Source of the DNA: Cellulomonas sp. Leaf334
Lineage (GTDB): Bacteria; Actinomycetota; Actinomycetes; Actinomycetales; Cellulomonadaceae
Assembly (NCBI RefSeq): GCF_001424195.1
Contig: NZ_LMOO01000006.1
Span: 160,871-224,870, forward strand
DNA length: 64,000 bases
Direction of reading: 5' to 3'
A program made the position numbers and the translations under genes. Positions 37,743 through 46,438 of this stretch are shown here, piece by piece (positions within the stretch are counted from its first letter, which is position 1; each line of letters starts with the position of its first letter). The notes beneath the pieces are model-generated. The model ran no database searches, was not told the DNA's origin, and was given only the letters and a program-made list of their open reading frames with translations.

Positions 37743-39188
37743 GTGAGCCAGACCACCGACCTGATCGAGCTGCGCAACGTGATCGGGGGCGCCCAGCGAC
37801 CTGCCGCGGACGGTCGCACCACGTCGGTGGTCGACCCGTCCACGGGTCAGGAGTACGCGCGTGCGCCCCTGTCCGGCACGCAGGACGTCGACGACGCGTA
37901 CAGCGCCGCGTCCGACGCGTTCACCACGTGGGGCCGGACGACGCCGGCGGAACGCCAGCTCGCGCTGCTGCGCCTCGCCGACGCGATCGAGCAGCGTGCC
38001 GACGAGTTCGTCGCCGTCGAGTCCCGCAACACCGGCAAGCCCCTGCACCTGACGGCGACCGACGAGGTGCCGCCCTGCGTCGACCAGCTGCGCTTCTTCG
38101 CCGGCGCCGCCCGCGTGCTCGACGGGTTGAGCGCGGGGGAGTACATGGCGGGTCACACGTCCTGGGTGCGGCGTGAGCCCGTCGGGGTCGTCGGTCAGGT
38201 GACGCCCTGGAACTACCCGCTGATGATGGCGATCTGGAAGGTCGCCCCGGCGCTCGCGGCCGGCAACACGATCGTCCTCAAGCCGTCGGACACGACACCG
38301 GCCTCGACGCTGCTGCTCGGTCAGGTCGCCAACGAGGTCCTGCCGCCGGGGGTGCTGAACATCGTCTGCGGCGACCGCGACACGGGCCGCGCCCTCGTCT
38401 CCCACCAGCGCCCCGACATGGTGGCCATCACCGGCTCGGTGCGAGCCGGGTCGCAGGTGGCCGCAGCGGCCGCGGCGAACGTCAAGCGTGTCCACCTCGA
38501 GCTCGGCGGCAAGGCACCGGTCATCGTGTTCGCCGACGCCGACCTCGCCGCCGCCGCCGAGGGCATCGCGGGTGCCGGTTACTACAACGCGGGGCAGGAC
38601 TGCACGGCGGCGACCCGCGTGCTCGTGCACGCGTCGGTGCACGACGACTTCGTCGCGGCTCTCGCGGAGGCCGCCCGGGGGCAGCGCACGGGCGTGCCCA
38701 GCGACCCGGACGTCGCGTTCGGTCCCGTGAACAACGCGCTGCAGCTCGACCGGGTCACCGGCTTCCTCGACCGGCTCCCGGACCACGCGTCGATCGTGGC
38801 GGGCGGGCACCGCGTGGGCGACGTCGGGTACTTCGTCGAGGCGACCGTCGTGTCGGGGTTGAAGCAGGACGACGAGGCGGTGCAGGACGAGATCTTCGGG
38901 CCGGTCATCACGGTGCAGACGTTCACCGACGAGGACGAGGCCATCACCCTGGCGAACGGTGTGCGCTACGGCTTGTCGAGCTCGGTGTGGACGCAGAACC
39001 ACGGCCGGGCGCTGCGGGTGTCTCGCGCACTGGACTTCGGGGTGGTGTGGATCAACACCCACATCCCGTTCGTGGCGGAGATGCCGCACGGCGGTTTCAA
39101 GCACTCCGGCTACGGCAAGGACCTGTCGATGTACGGGTTCGAGGACTACACCCGCGTCAAGCACGTGATGTCTGCCTTTGACGCGTGA
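37743..39188 (+). CDS. Aldehyde dehydrogenase, probably gamma-aminobutyraldehyde dehydrogenase
   Basis: 481-residue NAD(P)-dependent enzyme oxidising 4-aminobutanal to GABA. Features: GVVGQVTPWNYPLMMAIWK near 150, catalytic Glu 253 in LELGGKAPVIVF, catalytic Cys 287 in AGQDCTAATR, and the C-terminal MPHGGFKHSGYGKDLSMYG, which is typical of the YdcW/PatD and PuuC group. The GTG at 37743 is preceded by GAGGAG; longer upstream reading is not conserved. It heads the rightward part of the island; the transporter genes follow after 154 bases. Confidence 0.88.
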   Translation: MSQTTDLIELRNVIGGAQRPAADGRTTSVVDPSTGQEYARAPLSGTQDVDDAYSAASDAFTTWGRTTPAERQLALLRLADAIEQRADEFVAVESRNTGKPLHLTATDEVPPCVDQLRFFAGAARVLDGLSAGEYMAGHTSWVRREPVGVVGQVTPWNYPLMMAIWKVAPALAAGNTIVLKPSDTTPASTLLLGQVANEVLPPGVLNIVCGDRDTGRALVSHQRPDMVAITGSVRAGSQVAAAAAANVKRVHLELGGKAPVIVFADADLAAAAEGIAGAGYYNAGQDCTAATRVLVHASVHDDFVAALAEAARGQRTGVPSDPDVAFGPVNNALQLDRVTGFLDRLPDHASIVAGGHRVGDVGYFVEATVVSGLKQDDEAVQDEIFGPVITVQTFTDEDEAITLANGVRYGLSSSVWTQNHGRALRVSRALDFGVVWINTHIPFVAEMPHGGFKHSGYGKDLSMYGFEDYTRVKHVMSAFDA

Positions 39189-39220
39189 GGCGACGGATCC
39201 GGGAGTCGGGCGCCCGCCGG

Positions 39221-39267
39221 TGCAGTATTTTCGTTGCGGACGGGTGCTGATGCGACGGATTCCTTGC
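39221..39267. promoter_or_regulatory. Two AT-richer motifs upstream of potD
   Basis: tgcagtattttcgttgcg (39221-39238) and gcgacggattccttgc (39252-39267) share an ATTtCgTtG-like core with the site at 37599. They stand out from the GC-rich background and lie in the only gap (39189-39342) before the transporter operon. A shared regulator site is possible but the match is loose. Confidence 0.3.
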
Positions 39268-39297
39268 TGGAGCGCCGCCCGTTTGCGAAGATCCACG

Positions 39298-39321
39298 GGC
39301 GCCGCCGTGCATGGCGGCGCC
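39298..39321 (+). other. Hairpin just upstream of potD
   Basis: ggcgccgcc (39298-39306) and ggcggcgcc (39313-39321) are perfect nine-base complements around the six-base loop gtgcat. The stem ends 21 bases before the potD ATG, close to its ribosome binding site (taggag). It could separate dehydrogenase from transporter expression or stabilise the transporter mRNA. Confidence 0.5.
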
Positions 39322-39342
39322 TAACGGCACCCTAGGAGCCCC

Positions 39343-40569
39343 ATGAGCCCCCATCGTCGCCCCCTTCCCGCGGACCCTCGGGTCCGCGCGCTCGTCGCCC
39401 AGGCATCGCACCGAGGAGCCCTGTCGCGACGCTCGTTCCTGGCCGGTGCCCTGGGCACCGCCGGCGTCGGAGCCCTGCTCGCCGCGTGCGGGACGGGTGC
39501 ACCGTCGGCCGTCCCTGCGCCTGCGGAAGACCTGTCCAGCAGCAAGAAGCTCGTGCGCTGGGCCAACTGGACGCAGTATCTCGACCAGGACGAGGAGGGG
39601 ACGAGCTACCCGTCGCTCGAGGCGTTCGAGGCGCAGTCGGGCCTCTCGGCCACCTACGCCGAGGACATCGACGACAACGACACGTTCTACGGCAAGATCT
39701 CCGGGCAGCTGAAGAACGGCCAGGACATCGGCTACGACGTGGTCACGCTCACCGACTGGATGGCCGCGCGGCTGATCCGCCTCGGGTACGCCCAGAAGCT
39801 GCACAAGTCGCGCATGCCGAACGCCGAGAACATCCTCCCGGGCCTGGAGCACGTGGACTTCGACTACGGCCGCACGCACTCGCTGACCTGGCAGTCCGGG
39901 TTCGCGGGGCTGGCGTGGGACAAGGAGAAGGTCCCCCGTGGCCTGCACTCGCTCGAGGACCTGTGGGACCCGGACCTGGCCGGTCGGGTCGAGGTGCTCT
40001 CCGAGATGCGCGACACCATCGGGCTGATCATGCTCTCGCAGGGTGTCGACCCGTCGAGCAACTGGAGCGACGACGACTTCTACGACGCGCTGGAGCTCCT
40101 GAAGCGGAAGATCGAGTCGGGCCACATCCGCCAGGTCCGCGGCAACGCGTACACGCAGGACCTCGCCTCGGGTGACGCGATCGCGGTCATCGGCTGGTCG
40201 GGGGACATCACGTCCCTCAACTACGAGGCGGACGGCCGGTTCGAGTTCGCCATCCCGGAAGCCGGCGGGACCCTCTGGAGCGACAACATGCTGGTGCCGG
40301 TCGGTTCGCCGTACCTGCGGAACGCCGAAGAGCTCATGAACTACTACTACGACCCCGAGGTCGCCGCGCAGGTGGCTGCGTGGGTCAACTACATCACCCC
40401 GGTGGAGGGCGCCCAGGAGGCCATGGTCGCCATCGACCCGGAGCTCGCCGAGGACCCGATGATCTTCCCGACGCCGGAGATCCTGTCGAACGTGAGCGTG
40501 TTCCGGACGCTGACCCCCGACCAGGAGGCGCGCTACAACGGCGAGTTCCTCACCGTCATCGGCGCATGA
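39343..40569 (+). CDS. potD: Polyamine ABC transporter substrate-binding lipoprotein
   Basis: 408-residue extracellular binding protein. Its N-terminus has a twin-arginine motif (LSRRSFLAG, about residues 28-35), a hydrophobic stretch and a lipobox LLAACG with Cys 49, so it is probably a Tat-exported lipoprotein. The mature part matches the PotD/PotF type of periplasmic-binding fold (LVRWANWTQYLD; YDVVTLTDWMAARLIRLGY; DAIAVIGWSGDI; MLVPVGSPYLRNAEELMNYY). Putrescine or spermidine is the probable ligand from the context. The stop overlaps the potA ATG (ATGA). Confidence 0.88.
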   Translation: MSPHRRPLPADPRVRALVAQASHRGALSRRSFLAGALGTAGVGALLAACGTGAPSAVPAPAEDLSSSKKLVRWANWTQYLDQDEEGTSYPSLEAFEAQSGLSATYAEDIDDNDTFYGKISGQLKNGQDIGYDVVTLTDWMAARLIRLGYAQKLHKSRMPNAENILPGLEHVDFDYGRTHSLTWQSGFAGLAWDKEKVPRGLHSLEDLWDPDLAGRVEVLSEMRDTIGLIMLSQGVDPSSNWSDDDFYDALELLKRKIESGHIRQVRGNAYTQDLASGDAIAVIGWSGDITSLNYEADGRFEFAIPEAGGTLWSDNMLVPVGSPYLRNAEELMNYYYDPEVAAQVAAWVNYITPVEGAQEAMVAIDPELAEDPMIFPTPEILSNVSVFRTLTPDQEARYNGEFLTVIGA

Positions 40570-41744
40570 CGAGCGCCGCCGCGACGAGCCCGTCGCCGAC
40601 CGCCGCCCGACCGGGCGGTGCCGCGCTCGAGCTCGAGGGCGTGACCAAGGCGTTCGGGCAGTTCGTGGCGGTGGACGACCTCGCGCTGACGATCCCCTCG
40701 GGGTCGTTCTTCGCGCTCCTCGGTCCGTCCGGGTGCGGCAAGACGACGACCCTGCGGATGGTCGCCGGCCTGGAGCAACCGACCGCGGGGACCATCCGGC
40801 TGGGCGGGCAGGACGTCACGGGCACCCGTGCGCACCAGCGCCCGGTGAACACCGTGTTCCAGAGCTACGCGCTGTTCCCGCACCTGACGGTCGGCCAGAA
40901 CGTGGCGTTCGGTCTGAAGCGGTCGGGCGCTCGCGACGTCGCCCGGCGGGTGGCTGACGGCCTCGACCTGGTCGAGCTCGGTCACCTGGCCGACCGCAAG
41001 CCTGCCCAGCTCTCGGGCGGTCAGCAGCAGCGCGTCGCGCTCGCCCGGGCCCTGGTCAACCGGCCGGCGCTCCTGCTCCTGGACGAGCCGCTGGGCGCAC
41101 TGGACCTCAAGCTCCGTCGCCAGATGCAGCTCGAGCTCAAGCGCATCCAGACCGAGGTGGGCCTGACGTTCGTGCACGTGACGCACGACCAGGAGGAGGC
41201 CATGACGATGGCCGACACGGTCGCGGTGATGAACCACGGCCGGATCGAGCAGCTGGGCTCCCCGGCGGAGCTGTACGAGCTGCCGCAGACCGCGTTCGTC
41301 GCGAACTTCCTCGGGCAGTCCAACCTCGTCCCCGGCACGGTCACCGACCGGCTGCTGAAGCGCGGCCTGCTCGGCGTCGACGTCCGCGGGACCCGGGTGC
41401 TCGTCCCGGCGGCGCGCGCGGTGCGCCAGACCGGCGCGGTGCTCGTCGGGGCGCGGCCGGAGAAGATGCGGCTGCTCGTGGGGGACCAGGCGCCGGGCCA
41501 CGACGAGAACGTGCTCGGGCCGGGGATCGTCACCGACGTCTCGTTCCTGGGTGTGAGCACGCAGTACCAGGTGGAGGTTCCCGGCCTCGGCACGTTCGGC
41601 GTCTTCGCGCAGAACCTGCTGGGCGGGGCCACCGTCCCGGTCGGGACGTCGGTGGGGCTGGCGTGGGCGGTCGACTTCACCTTCGGCCTCGACGGTGCGC
41701 AGGCCCGCGACGACGGCACGGTCGACCTGGACGACGAGCTGTGA
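40566..41744 (+). CDS. potA: Polyamine ABC transporter ATP-binding protein
   Basis: 392-residue ATPase that drives import. It has Walker A GPSGCGKTTTLRM from about residue 53, Q-loop VFQSYALFPHLTV, signature LSGGQQQRVALARAL near 147, Walker B LLLLDEPLGALDLK and the H-loop FVHVTHDQEEAMTMAD, then a C-terminal TOBE/OB domain (FLGQSNLVPGTV; GARPEKMRLL; DVSFLGVSTQYQVEV), as in PotA and other CUT1/polyamine ATPases. The ATG lies in ATGA with the potD stop. The potB GTG follows seven bases after its stop. Confidence 0.92.
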   Translation: MTSAAATSPSPTAARPGGAALELEGVTKAFGQFVAVDDLALTIPSGSFFALLGPSGCGKTTTLRMVAGLEQPTAGTIRLGGQDVTGTRAHQRPVNTVFQSYALFPHLTVGQNVAFGLKRSGARDVARRVADGLDLVELGHLADRKPAQLSGGQQQRVALARALVNRPALLLLDEPLGALDLKLRRQMQLELKRIQTEVGLTFVHVTHDQEEAMTMADTVAVMNHGRIEQLGSPAELYELPQTAFVANFLGQSNLVPGTVTDRLLKRGLLGVDVRGTRVLVPAARAVRQTGAVLVGARPEKMRLLVGDQAPGHDENVLGPGIVTDVSFLGVSTQYQVEVPGLGTFGVFAQNLLGGATVPVGTSVGLAWAVDFTFGLDGAQARDDGTVDLDDEL

Positions 41745-41751
41745 GGACCCC

Positions 41752-42672
41752 GTGAGCATCACCGCTGCGCTCGGGGACAGCACCGCGTCCGCGGTCGCCG
41801 CACCGCCGTTGCGCCGGGCGCGGCGAGCGCACCTCGTGCTCCTCGGGCCGGGTCTGGTCTACCTGGTGCTGTTCTTCGTGGTTCCCGTCGGTGCGCTACT
41901 GGCGACGTCCCTCTACGTCCCTGTCCCGGGCGGCGACGTGGGGCAGTTCCAGCCCGCGTTCCACTGGCAGAACTACGTCGACGCGCTCACCCAGTTCTGG
42001 CCGGCCGTCCTACGCTCGTTCTGGTTCGCGCTCCTGGCCACCGTCGCCGCCCTGGTGATCGGCTACCCGATCGCGTACGTGATCGCGGTGCGTGCCCGGG
42101 GGCGCCCCCTGCTCCAGGGTCTGCTGCTCGTGCTCGTCGTCGCGCCGTTCTTCACCAGCTTCATCCTGCGCACCATCGCGTGGAAGCAGATCCTCGCGGA
42201 CGACGCCTTCGTCGTGACCGCCCTGCACTTCCTGCACCTGCTGCCTCCGGACGCCCGCCTCACGGCCACCCCGTTCGCCGTGGTCAGCGGCCTGACCTAC
42301 AACTTCCTGCCGTTCATGGTGCTTCCCATCTTCGCGGCCCTCGGGCGGCTGGACTCCCGGCTCCTGGAGGCGGGTGCGGACCTGTACGCATCGCCGACGA
42401 CGACGTTCCGTACGATCACCTGGCCGCTGTCCATGCCGGGGGTCGTCGCCGGCACGCTGCTCGTGTTCATCCCGGCCGCCGGTGACTACGTGAACGCGTC
42501 GCTGCTGGGCAACAACACGAACACGACCATGGTCGGGCAGGTCATCGACGCCCGGTTCTTCAAGGTGCTCGACTACCCGACGGCCGCCGCGCTGTCGGTC
42601 GTCCTCATGGTCGCGATCCTGCTCCTGGTCGGTGCGTACGTCCGCCGGTCCGGGACGGAGGACCTGCTGTGA
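41752..42672 (+). CDS. potB: Polyamine ABC transporter permease, PotB type
   Basis: 306 residues with six predicted transmembrane helices. The EAA loop that contacts the ATPase is EAGADLYASPTTTFRTITWP, near residue 205. The motif SFILRTIAWKQIL and the block FIPAAGDYVNASLLG are typical of PotB/PotH permeases. The GTG at 41752 is preceded by GAGGA. It would pair with the PotC-type permease that follows. Confidence 0.92.
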   Translation: MSITAALGDSTASAVAAPPLRRARRAHLVLLGPGLVYLVLFFVVPVGALLATSLYVPVPGGDVGQFQPAFHWQNYVDALTQFWPAVLRSFWFALLATVAALVIGYPIAYVIAVRARGRPLLQGLLLVLVVAPFFTSFILRTIAWKQILADDAFVVTALHFLHLLPPDARLTATPFAVVSGLTYNFLPFMVLPIFAALGRLDSRLLEAGADLYASPTTTFRTITWPLSMPGVVAGTLLVFIPAAGDYVNASLLGNNTNTTMVGQVIDARFFKVLDYPTAAALSVVLMVAILLLVGAYVRRSGTEDLL

Positions 42673-42721
42673 GCGCGCCGGGGGGCGGGGTCGCCCGCAG
42701 TCGTGCGAACGGGTGGGCACC

Positions 42722-43588
42722 GTGACGGCCGTGCTCGACCGGACCGGGGAGTCCACCACCGCCACGGCACGGGCGCGCACCCCGCGTCGGCGACGCCGGC
42801 GGCTCGGGGACCTGATCGTCCCGGTCTTCGCCGCGCTCGCGTTCGTCTACCTGCTCGTGCCCGTCGCGTACACCGTGGTGTTCTCGTTCAACGACGCCGG
42901 CAAGACCAACCTCGTCTGGCGCGGCTTCACGCTGGAGAACTGGCAGAACCCCTGCGGTGTGCCCCAGGTGTGCGAGGCGTTCGGCAACTCCCTGCAGGTC
43001 GGGATCGTCTCGACCCTCGTCGCGACCGCGCTCGGCACGCTGGTGGCGATCGCGCTGGTCCGGTTCCGGTTCCGCGGCCGTGCACTGACGAACCTGCTGA
43101 TCTTCCTGCCGATGTCGACGCCCGAGGTGGTGCTCGGCGCCGCCCTGCTCGCGCAGTTCCTCACGCTGCACGTCCCGCTCGGCTTCGGGACGGTCGTCGC
43201 CGCCCACGTGCTGTTCTGCATCAGCTTCGTCGTCGTGACCGTCAAGGCGCGTGTCGCCAGCCTGGACCCGGCGATCGAGGAGGCGGCGGCCGACCTGTAC
43301 GCCTCGCCGTGGCAGGCGTTCTGGCGGGTGACGTTCCCGCTGCTCGTCCCGGGGATCGCGGCCGCGGCGCTGCTGGCGTTCAGCCTGAGCTTCGACGACT
43401 TCATCGTCACCAACTTCACGTCCGGCTCGTACTCGACGTTCCCCAAGTTCGTCTACGTCTCGGCGACCCGCGGCATCCCGCCGCAGGCCAACGTGATCAG
43501 CTCGTTCATGTTCGTCCTGGCCCTCGCGATCGTGGTCCTGGTCCAGGTGCTCGGCTACGCCCGGAGCAAGCGGCAACGGGCACGGTGA
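42722..43588 (+). CDS. potC: Polyamine ABC transporter permease, PotC type
   Basis: 288 residues with six predicted transmembrane helices after a basic N-terminus ([13 protein letters not shown]). The EAA loop EAAADLYASPWQAFWRVTFP lies near residue 185, and FSFNDAGKTNLVWRGFTLEN and SFDDFIVTNFTSG are characteristic of PotC/PotI. The start is uncertain between GTG at 42722 and GTG at 42713. The stop overlaps the first possible GTG of the next gene. Confidence 0.9.
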   Translation: MTAVLDRTGESTTATARARTPRRRRRRLGDLIVPVFAALAFVYLLVPVAYTVVFSFNDAGKTNLVWRGFTLENWQNPCGVPQVCEAFGNSLQVGIVSTLVATALGTLVAIALVRFRFRGRALTNLLIFLPMSTPEVVLGAALLAQFLTLHVPLGFGTVVAAHVLFCISFVVVTVKARVASLDPAIEEAAADLYASPWQAFWRVTFPLLVPGIAAAALLAFSLSFDDFIVTNFTSGSYSTFPKFVYVSATRGIPPQANVISSFMFVLALAIVVLVQVLGYARSKRQRAR

Positions 43589-43605
43589 GTTCGGAGGCTG
43601 GTCTC

Positions 43606-44889
43606 GTGCGGATCCTGGTGGTCGGAAGTGGCGGGGTGGGCGACGCGGTGGCCCGGATCGCGGCCCGGCGGCGGTTCTTCGAGCGGCTCGTCGTGGCCGA
43701 CGTGGACCAGAGCCGCTCGCAGCGGACCGTCGAGGCGGCGAGTGCGCACGACGTGGTGGGCGGCCGGTTCGCGGCGGCAGTGGTCGACGCCTCGAGCGCG
43801 GCAGCGGTCGAGGCGCTGGTGCGCGAGCACGGCGCGACCCATGTGCTCAACGCCGTCGACCCGCGGTTCGTGCTGCCGATCTTCGAGGGGGTGCGGGCCG
43901 CCGGGGCGCACTACCTCGACATGGCGATGTCGCTGTCCCACGCGCACCCGGAGCGACCGTACGAGCTCCCGGGCGTGAAGCTGGGCGACGAGCAGTTCGC
44001 GCAGGCTGCCGGGTGGCAGGCGGACGGGCAGCTGGCCCTGGTCGGCATCGGCGTGGAACCCGGCCTGTCGGACGTGTTCGCGCGCTACGCCGCCGACCAC
44101 CTGTTCTCCGCGATCGACGAGCTGGGGGTGCGTGACGGTGCCAACCTCGAGGTGGTCGGCGACGACGGTGAGCCGATCTTCGCGCCGTCGTTCTCCATCT
44201 GGACGACGATCGAGGAGTGCCTCAACCCGCCGGTGATCTGGTCGGCGGACCGTGCGGAGGCCGGTGCCGGGCTCGAGGACGGCTGGTTCACGGTCGCGCC
44301 GTTCCACGAGCCGGAGGTCTTCCGCTTCCCCGACCCGATCGGGGACGTCGAGTGCGTGCACGTGGAGCACGAGGAGGTCCTCCTCATGCCCCGCTGGGTC
44401 GACGCCCGGAAGGTGACGTTCAAGTACGGGCTCGGCGAGGAGTTCATCGGGGTGCTCCGGACGCTGCACCGCCTGGGGCTCGACCGGACGGAGCCGGTGA
44501 CGGTCCGTGGCGTCCAGGTGAGCCCGCGCGACGTGGTCGCCGCGTCGCTGCCCGACCCGGCGACCATCGGCCCGCGCATGACCGGGTCCACGTGTGCCGG
44601 GCTGCTGGTGACGGGCACGGGCGTCGACGGCTCTCCGCGCGAGGTGTACCTGTACCACCTGGTCGACAACGCGTGGTCGATGGCGGAGTACGGCGCGCAG
44701 TGCGTCGTGTGGCAGACCGCCGTCAACCCGGTGGTGGCCCTCGAGCTCCTCGCCGCGGGCACGTGGTCCGGCGCAGGGGTGCTCGGCCCGGAGGCGTTCG
44801 ACGCCGTGCCGTTCCTCGAGCTTCTCGCGGCACCGACCCCGGAGGGCTACGGCTCGCCGTGGGGCCTGGAGGAGCGCGCCCCGGCCTAG
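43606..44889 (+). CDS. Saccharopine dehydrogenase-family oxidoreductase
   Basis: 427-residue NAD(P)-binding protein of the saccharopine dehydrogenase-like group. The Rossmann motif VRILVVGSGGVGDAVARIA is at the N-terminus; ATHVLNAVDPRFVLPIFEG and LVGIGVEPGLSDVFARYA are family blocks. Relatives include carboxyspermidine dehydrogenase, homospermidine synthase and lysine-pathway enzymes; the location inside a polyamine island favours a polyamine-related reaction, but the substrate is unknown. The GTG at 43606 has GGAGG nine bases upstream and begins at the Rossmann strand; a GTG at 43585 overlapping potC would add seven residues. Its stop overlaps that of the convergent gabT. Confidence 0.78.
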   Translation: MRILVVGSGGVGDAVARIAARRRFFERLVVADVDQSRSQRTVEAASAHDVVGGRFAAAVVDASSAAAVEALVREHGATHVLNAVDPRFVLPIFEGVRAAGAHYLDMAMSLSHAHPERPYELPGVKLGDEQFAQAAGWQADGQLALVGIGVEPGLSDVFARYAADHLFSAIDELGVRDGANLEVVGDDGEPIFAPSFSIWTTIEECLNPPVIWSADRAEAGAGLEDGWFTVAPFHEPEVFRFPDPIGDVECVHVEHEEVLLMPRWVDARKVTFKYGLGEEFIGVLRTLHRLGLDRTEPVTVRGVQVSPRDVVAASLPDPATIGPRMTGSTCAGLLVTGTGVDGSPREVYLYHLVDNAWSMAEYGAQCVVWQTAVNPVVALELLAAGTWSGAGVLGPEAFDAVPFLELLAAPTPEGYGSPWGLEERAPA

Positions 44890-46232
44890 AGAGCGCGGAG
44901 CGCGTCCTCGAGCACCGTCAGGGCCTCGTCGAGGAGGTCGTGCCCGATCACCAGCGGGGGGAGCAGCCGCAGGACGTTGCCCCAGGTGCCGCACGTGAGC
45001 ACCAGGACTCCCTGCGCCGCGCACGCCGCCGCGACCTGCTGGGCGGCGGCCTTGTCGGGCTCGAGCGTCCCGGGCCGGACCAGCTCGACGGCGAGCATCG
45101 CGCCGCGGCCGCGCACGTCGGCCAGCGCCGGGACCTCGTCGCGGAGCGCCGTCAGCCGGGGGACGACGGCCGCCTCGATCGCACGCGCGGCTGCCGCCAG
45201 GTCGTCGCGCTCGTAGATCTCGAGCGCCGCCAGGGCCGCTGCGCACGCCAGCGGGTTGCCGCCGAACGTGCCGCCCAACCCGCCCGCGTGCACGGCGTCG
45301 AGCAGCTCGGCCCGCCCGGTGACGGCACCGAGGGGCAGTCCGCCCGCGATGCCCTTCGCCATGGCGACGAGGTCGGGGACGACGTCCTCGTGCTCCATCG
45401 CGAACATCGCGCCCGTCCGCGCGAACCCGGTCTGCACCTCGTCGGCGACGAGCACGATGCCGTGGTCGGCCGCCCACGCGGCGAGGGTGGACAGGAACCC
45501 GGGCGCCGGGACGACGAAGCCCCCTTCGCCGAGGACCGGTTCGACGACGAGTGCGGCCACCTGGTCGGCGCCGACCTGGCGCTCGGCCACGCCGATGGCC
45601 CGGAGCGCCGCCTGCCTGCCGGTCATCCCCGCGGGGTCGCGCAGCGGGTAGGACGCGGGCACGCGGTAGACCTCGCCGGCGAACGGCCCGAAGCCCGTCT
45701 TGTAGGGCATGGCGCGCGCCGTCATCGCCATCGTGAGGTTGGTACGCCCGTGGTACGCGTGGTCGAGCACGAGGACCGCCGGCCGGCCGGTGGCGCGGCG
45801 CGCGATCTTCACGGCGTTCTCGACGGCCTCCGCGCCGGAGTTCACCAGGACGGAGCGCTTGTCGTGGGTGCCGGGGGTGATCCGCGCGAGCGCCTCGCAC
45901 ACCGCGACGTACTCCTCGTAGGGGCTGATCATGAAGCAGGTGTGCGTGAAGTCCGCTGCCTGGGCGGCGACCGCCGCGGTCACCTCCGGGGCGCTCGCCC
46001 CGACGGACGTGACCGCGATGCCGGAGCCCAGGTCGATCAGCACGTTCCCGTCGACGTCCTCGATCACCGCGCCCGCCGCCCGGCTCACGTAGACCGGCAG
46101 CGTCGACGAGACGCCGGCCGCGACCGTCGCCGCACGCCGCTCGGCGAGGGCGACCGACCGCGGTCCGGGGATCGACGTGTGCAGGACGCGGCGCTGCTCC
46201 AGCGGAGGCACGGGGGTGGAAACGGTGGTCAT
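44886..46232 (-). CDS. gabT: 4-aminobutyrate aminotransferase
   Basis: 448-residue class III PLP aminotransferase. GSGIAVTSVGASAPEVTAAV, NSGAEAVENAVKIARRATGR, the VLVLDHAYHGRTNLTMAMT segment, Asp 264 in VADEVQTGFARTG and the PLP lysine 293 in AMAKGIAGGLPLGA match GABA transaminase. It would turn GABA from the putrescine route into succinic semialdehyde. No succinate-semialdehyde dehydrogenase gene lies in the window. The ATG at 46232 gives the family N-terminus. The gene is convergent with the saccharopine dehydrogenase-like gene, overlapping it by four bases, and divergent from rseP. Confidence 0.93.
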   Translation of the reverse strand: MTTVSTPVPPLEQRRVLHTSIPGPRSVALAERRAATVAAGVSSTLPVYVSRAAGAVIEDVDGNVLIDLGSGIAVTSVGASAPEVTAAVAAQAADFTHTCFMISPYEEYVAVCEALARITPGTHDKRSVLVNSGAEAVENAVKIARRATGRPAVLVLDHAYHGRTNLTMAMTARAMPYKTGFGPFAGEVYRVPASYPLRDPAGMTGRQAALRAIGVAERQVGADQVAALVVEPVLGEGGFVVPAPGFLSTLAAWAADHGIVLVADEVQTGFARTGAMFAMEHEDVVPDLVAMAKGIAGGLPLGAVTGRAELLDAVHAGGLGGTFGGNPLACAAALAALEIYERDDLAAAARAIEAAVVPRLTALRDEVPALADVRGRGAMLAVELVRPGTLEPDKAAAQQVAAACAAQGVLVLTCGTWGNVLRLLPPLVIGHDLLDEALTVLEDALRAL

Positions 46233-46438
46233 AGGGGGACCGTAGTGCCGATCTCGTGCTCGGGAAAGGATCCCACGACGAAATCCGCCGACGGGTGGCG
46301 CCGCCCTCGGATGCGACCGTCCGGGTGACCCGGGCGCGCGTCCAGGGGGTTCCCAGCGAGAGGGGAGAGGATGTCCCCGCGAGGGTCGACCGCGGCCCCG
46401 CACTCGCGCGTGCGCGCGGGCTGCTGACGGAGGGGTCG

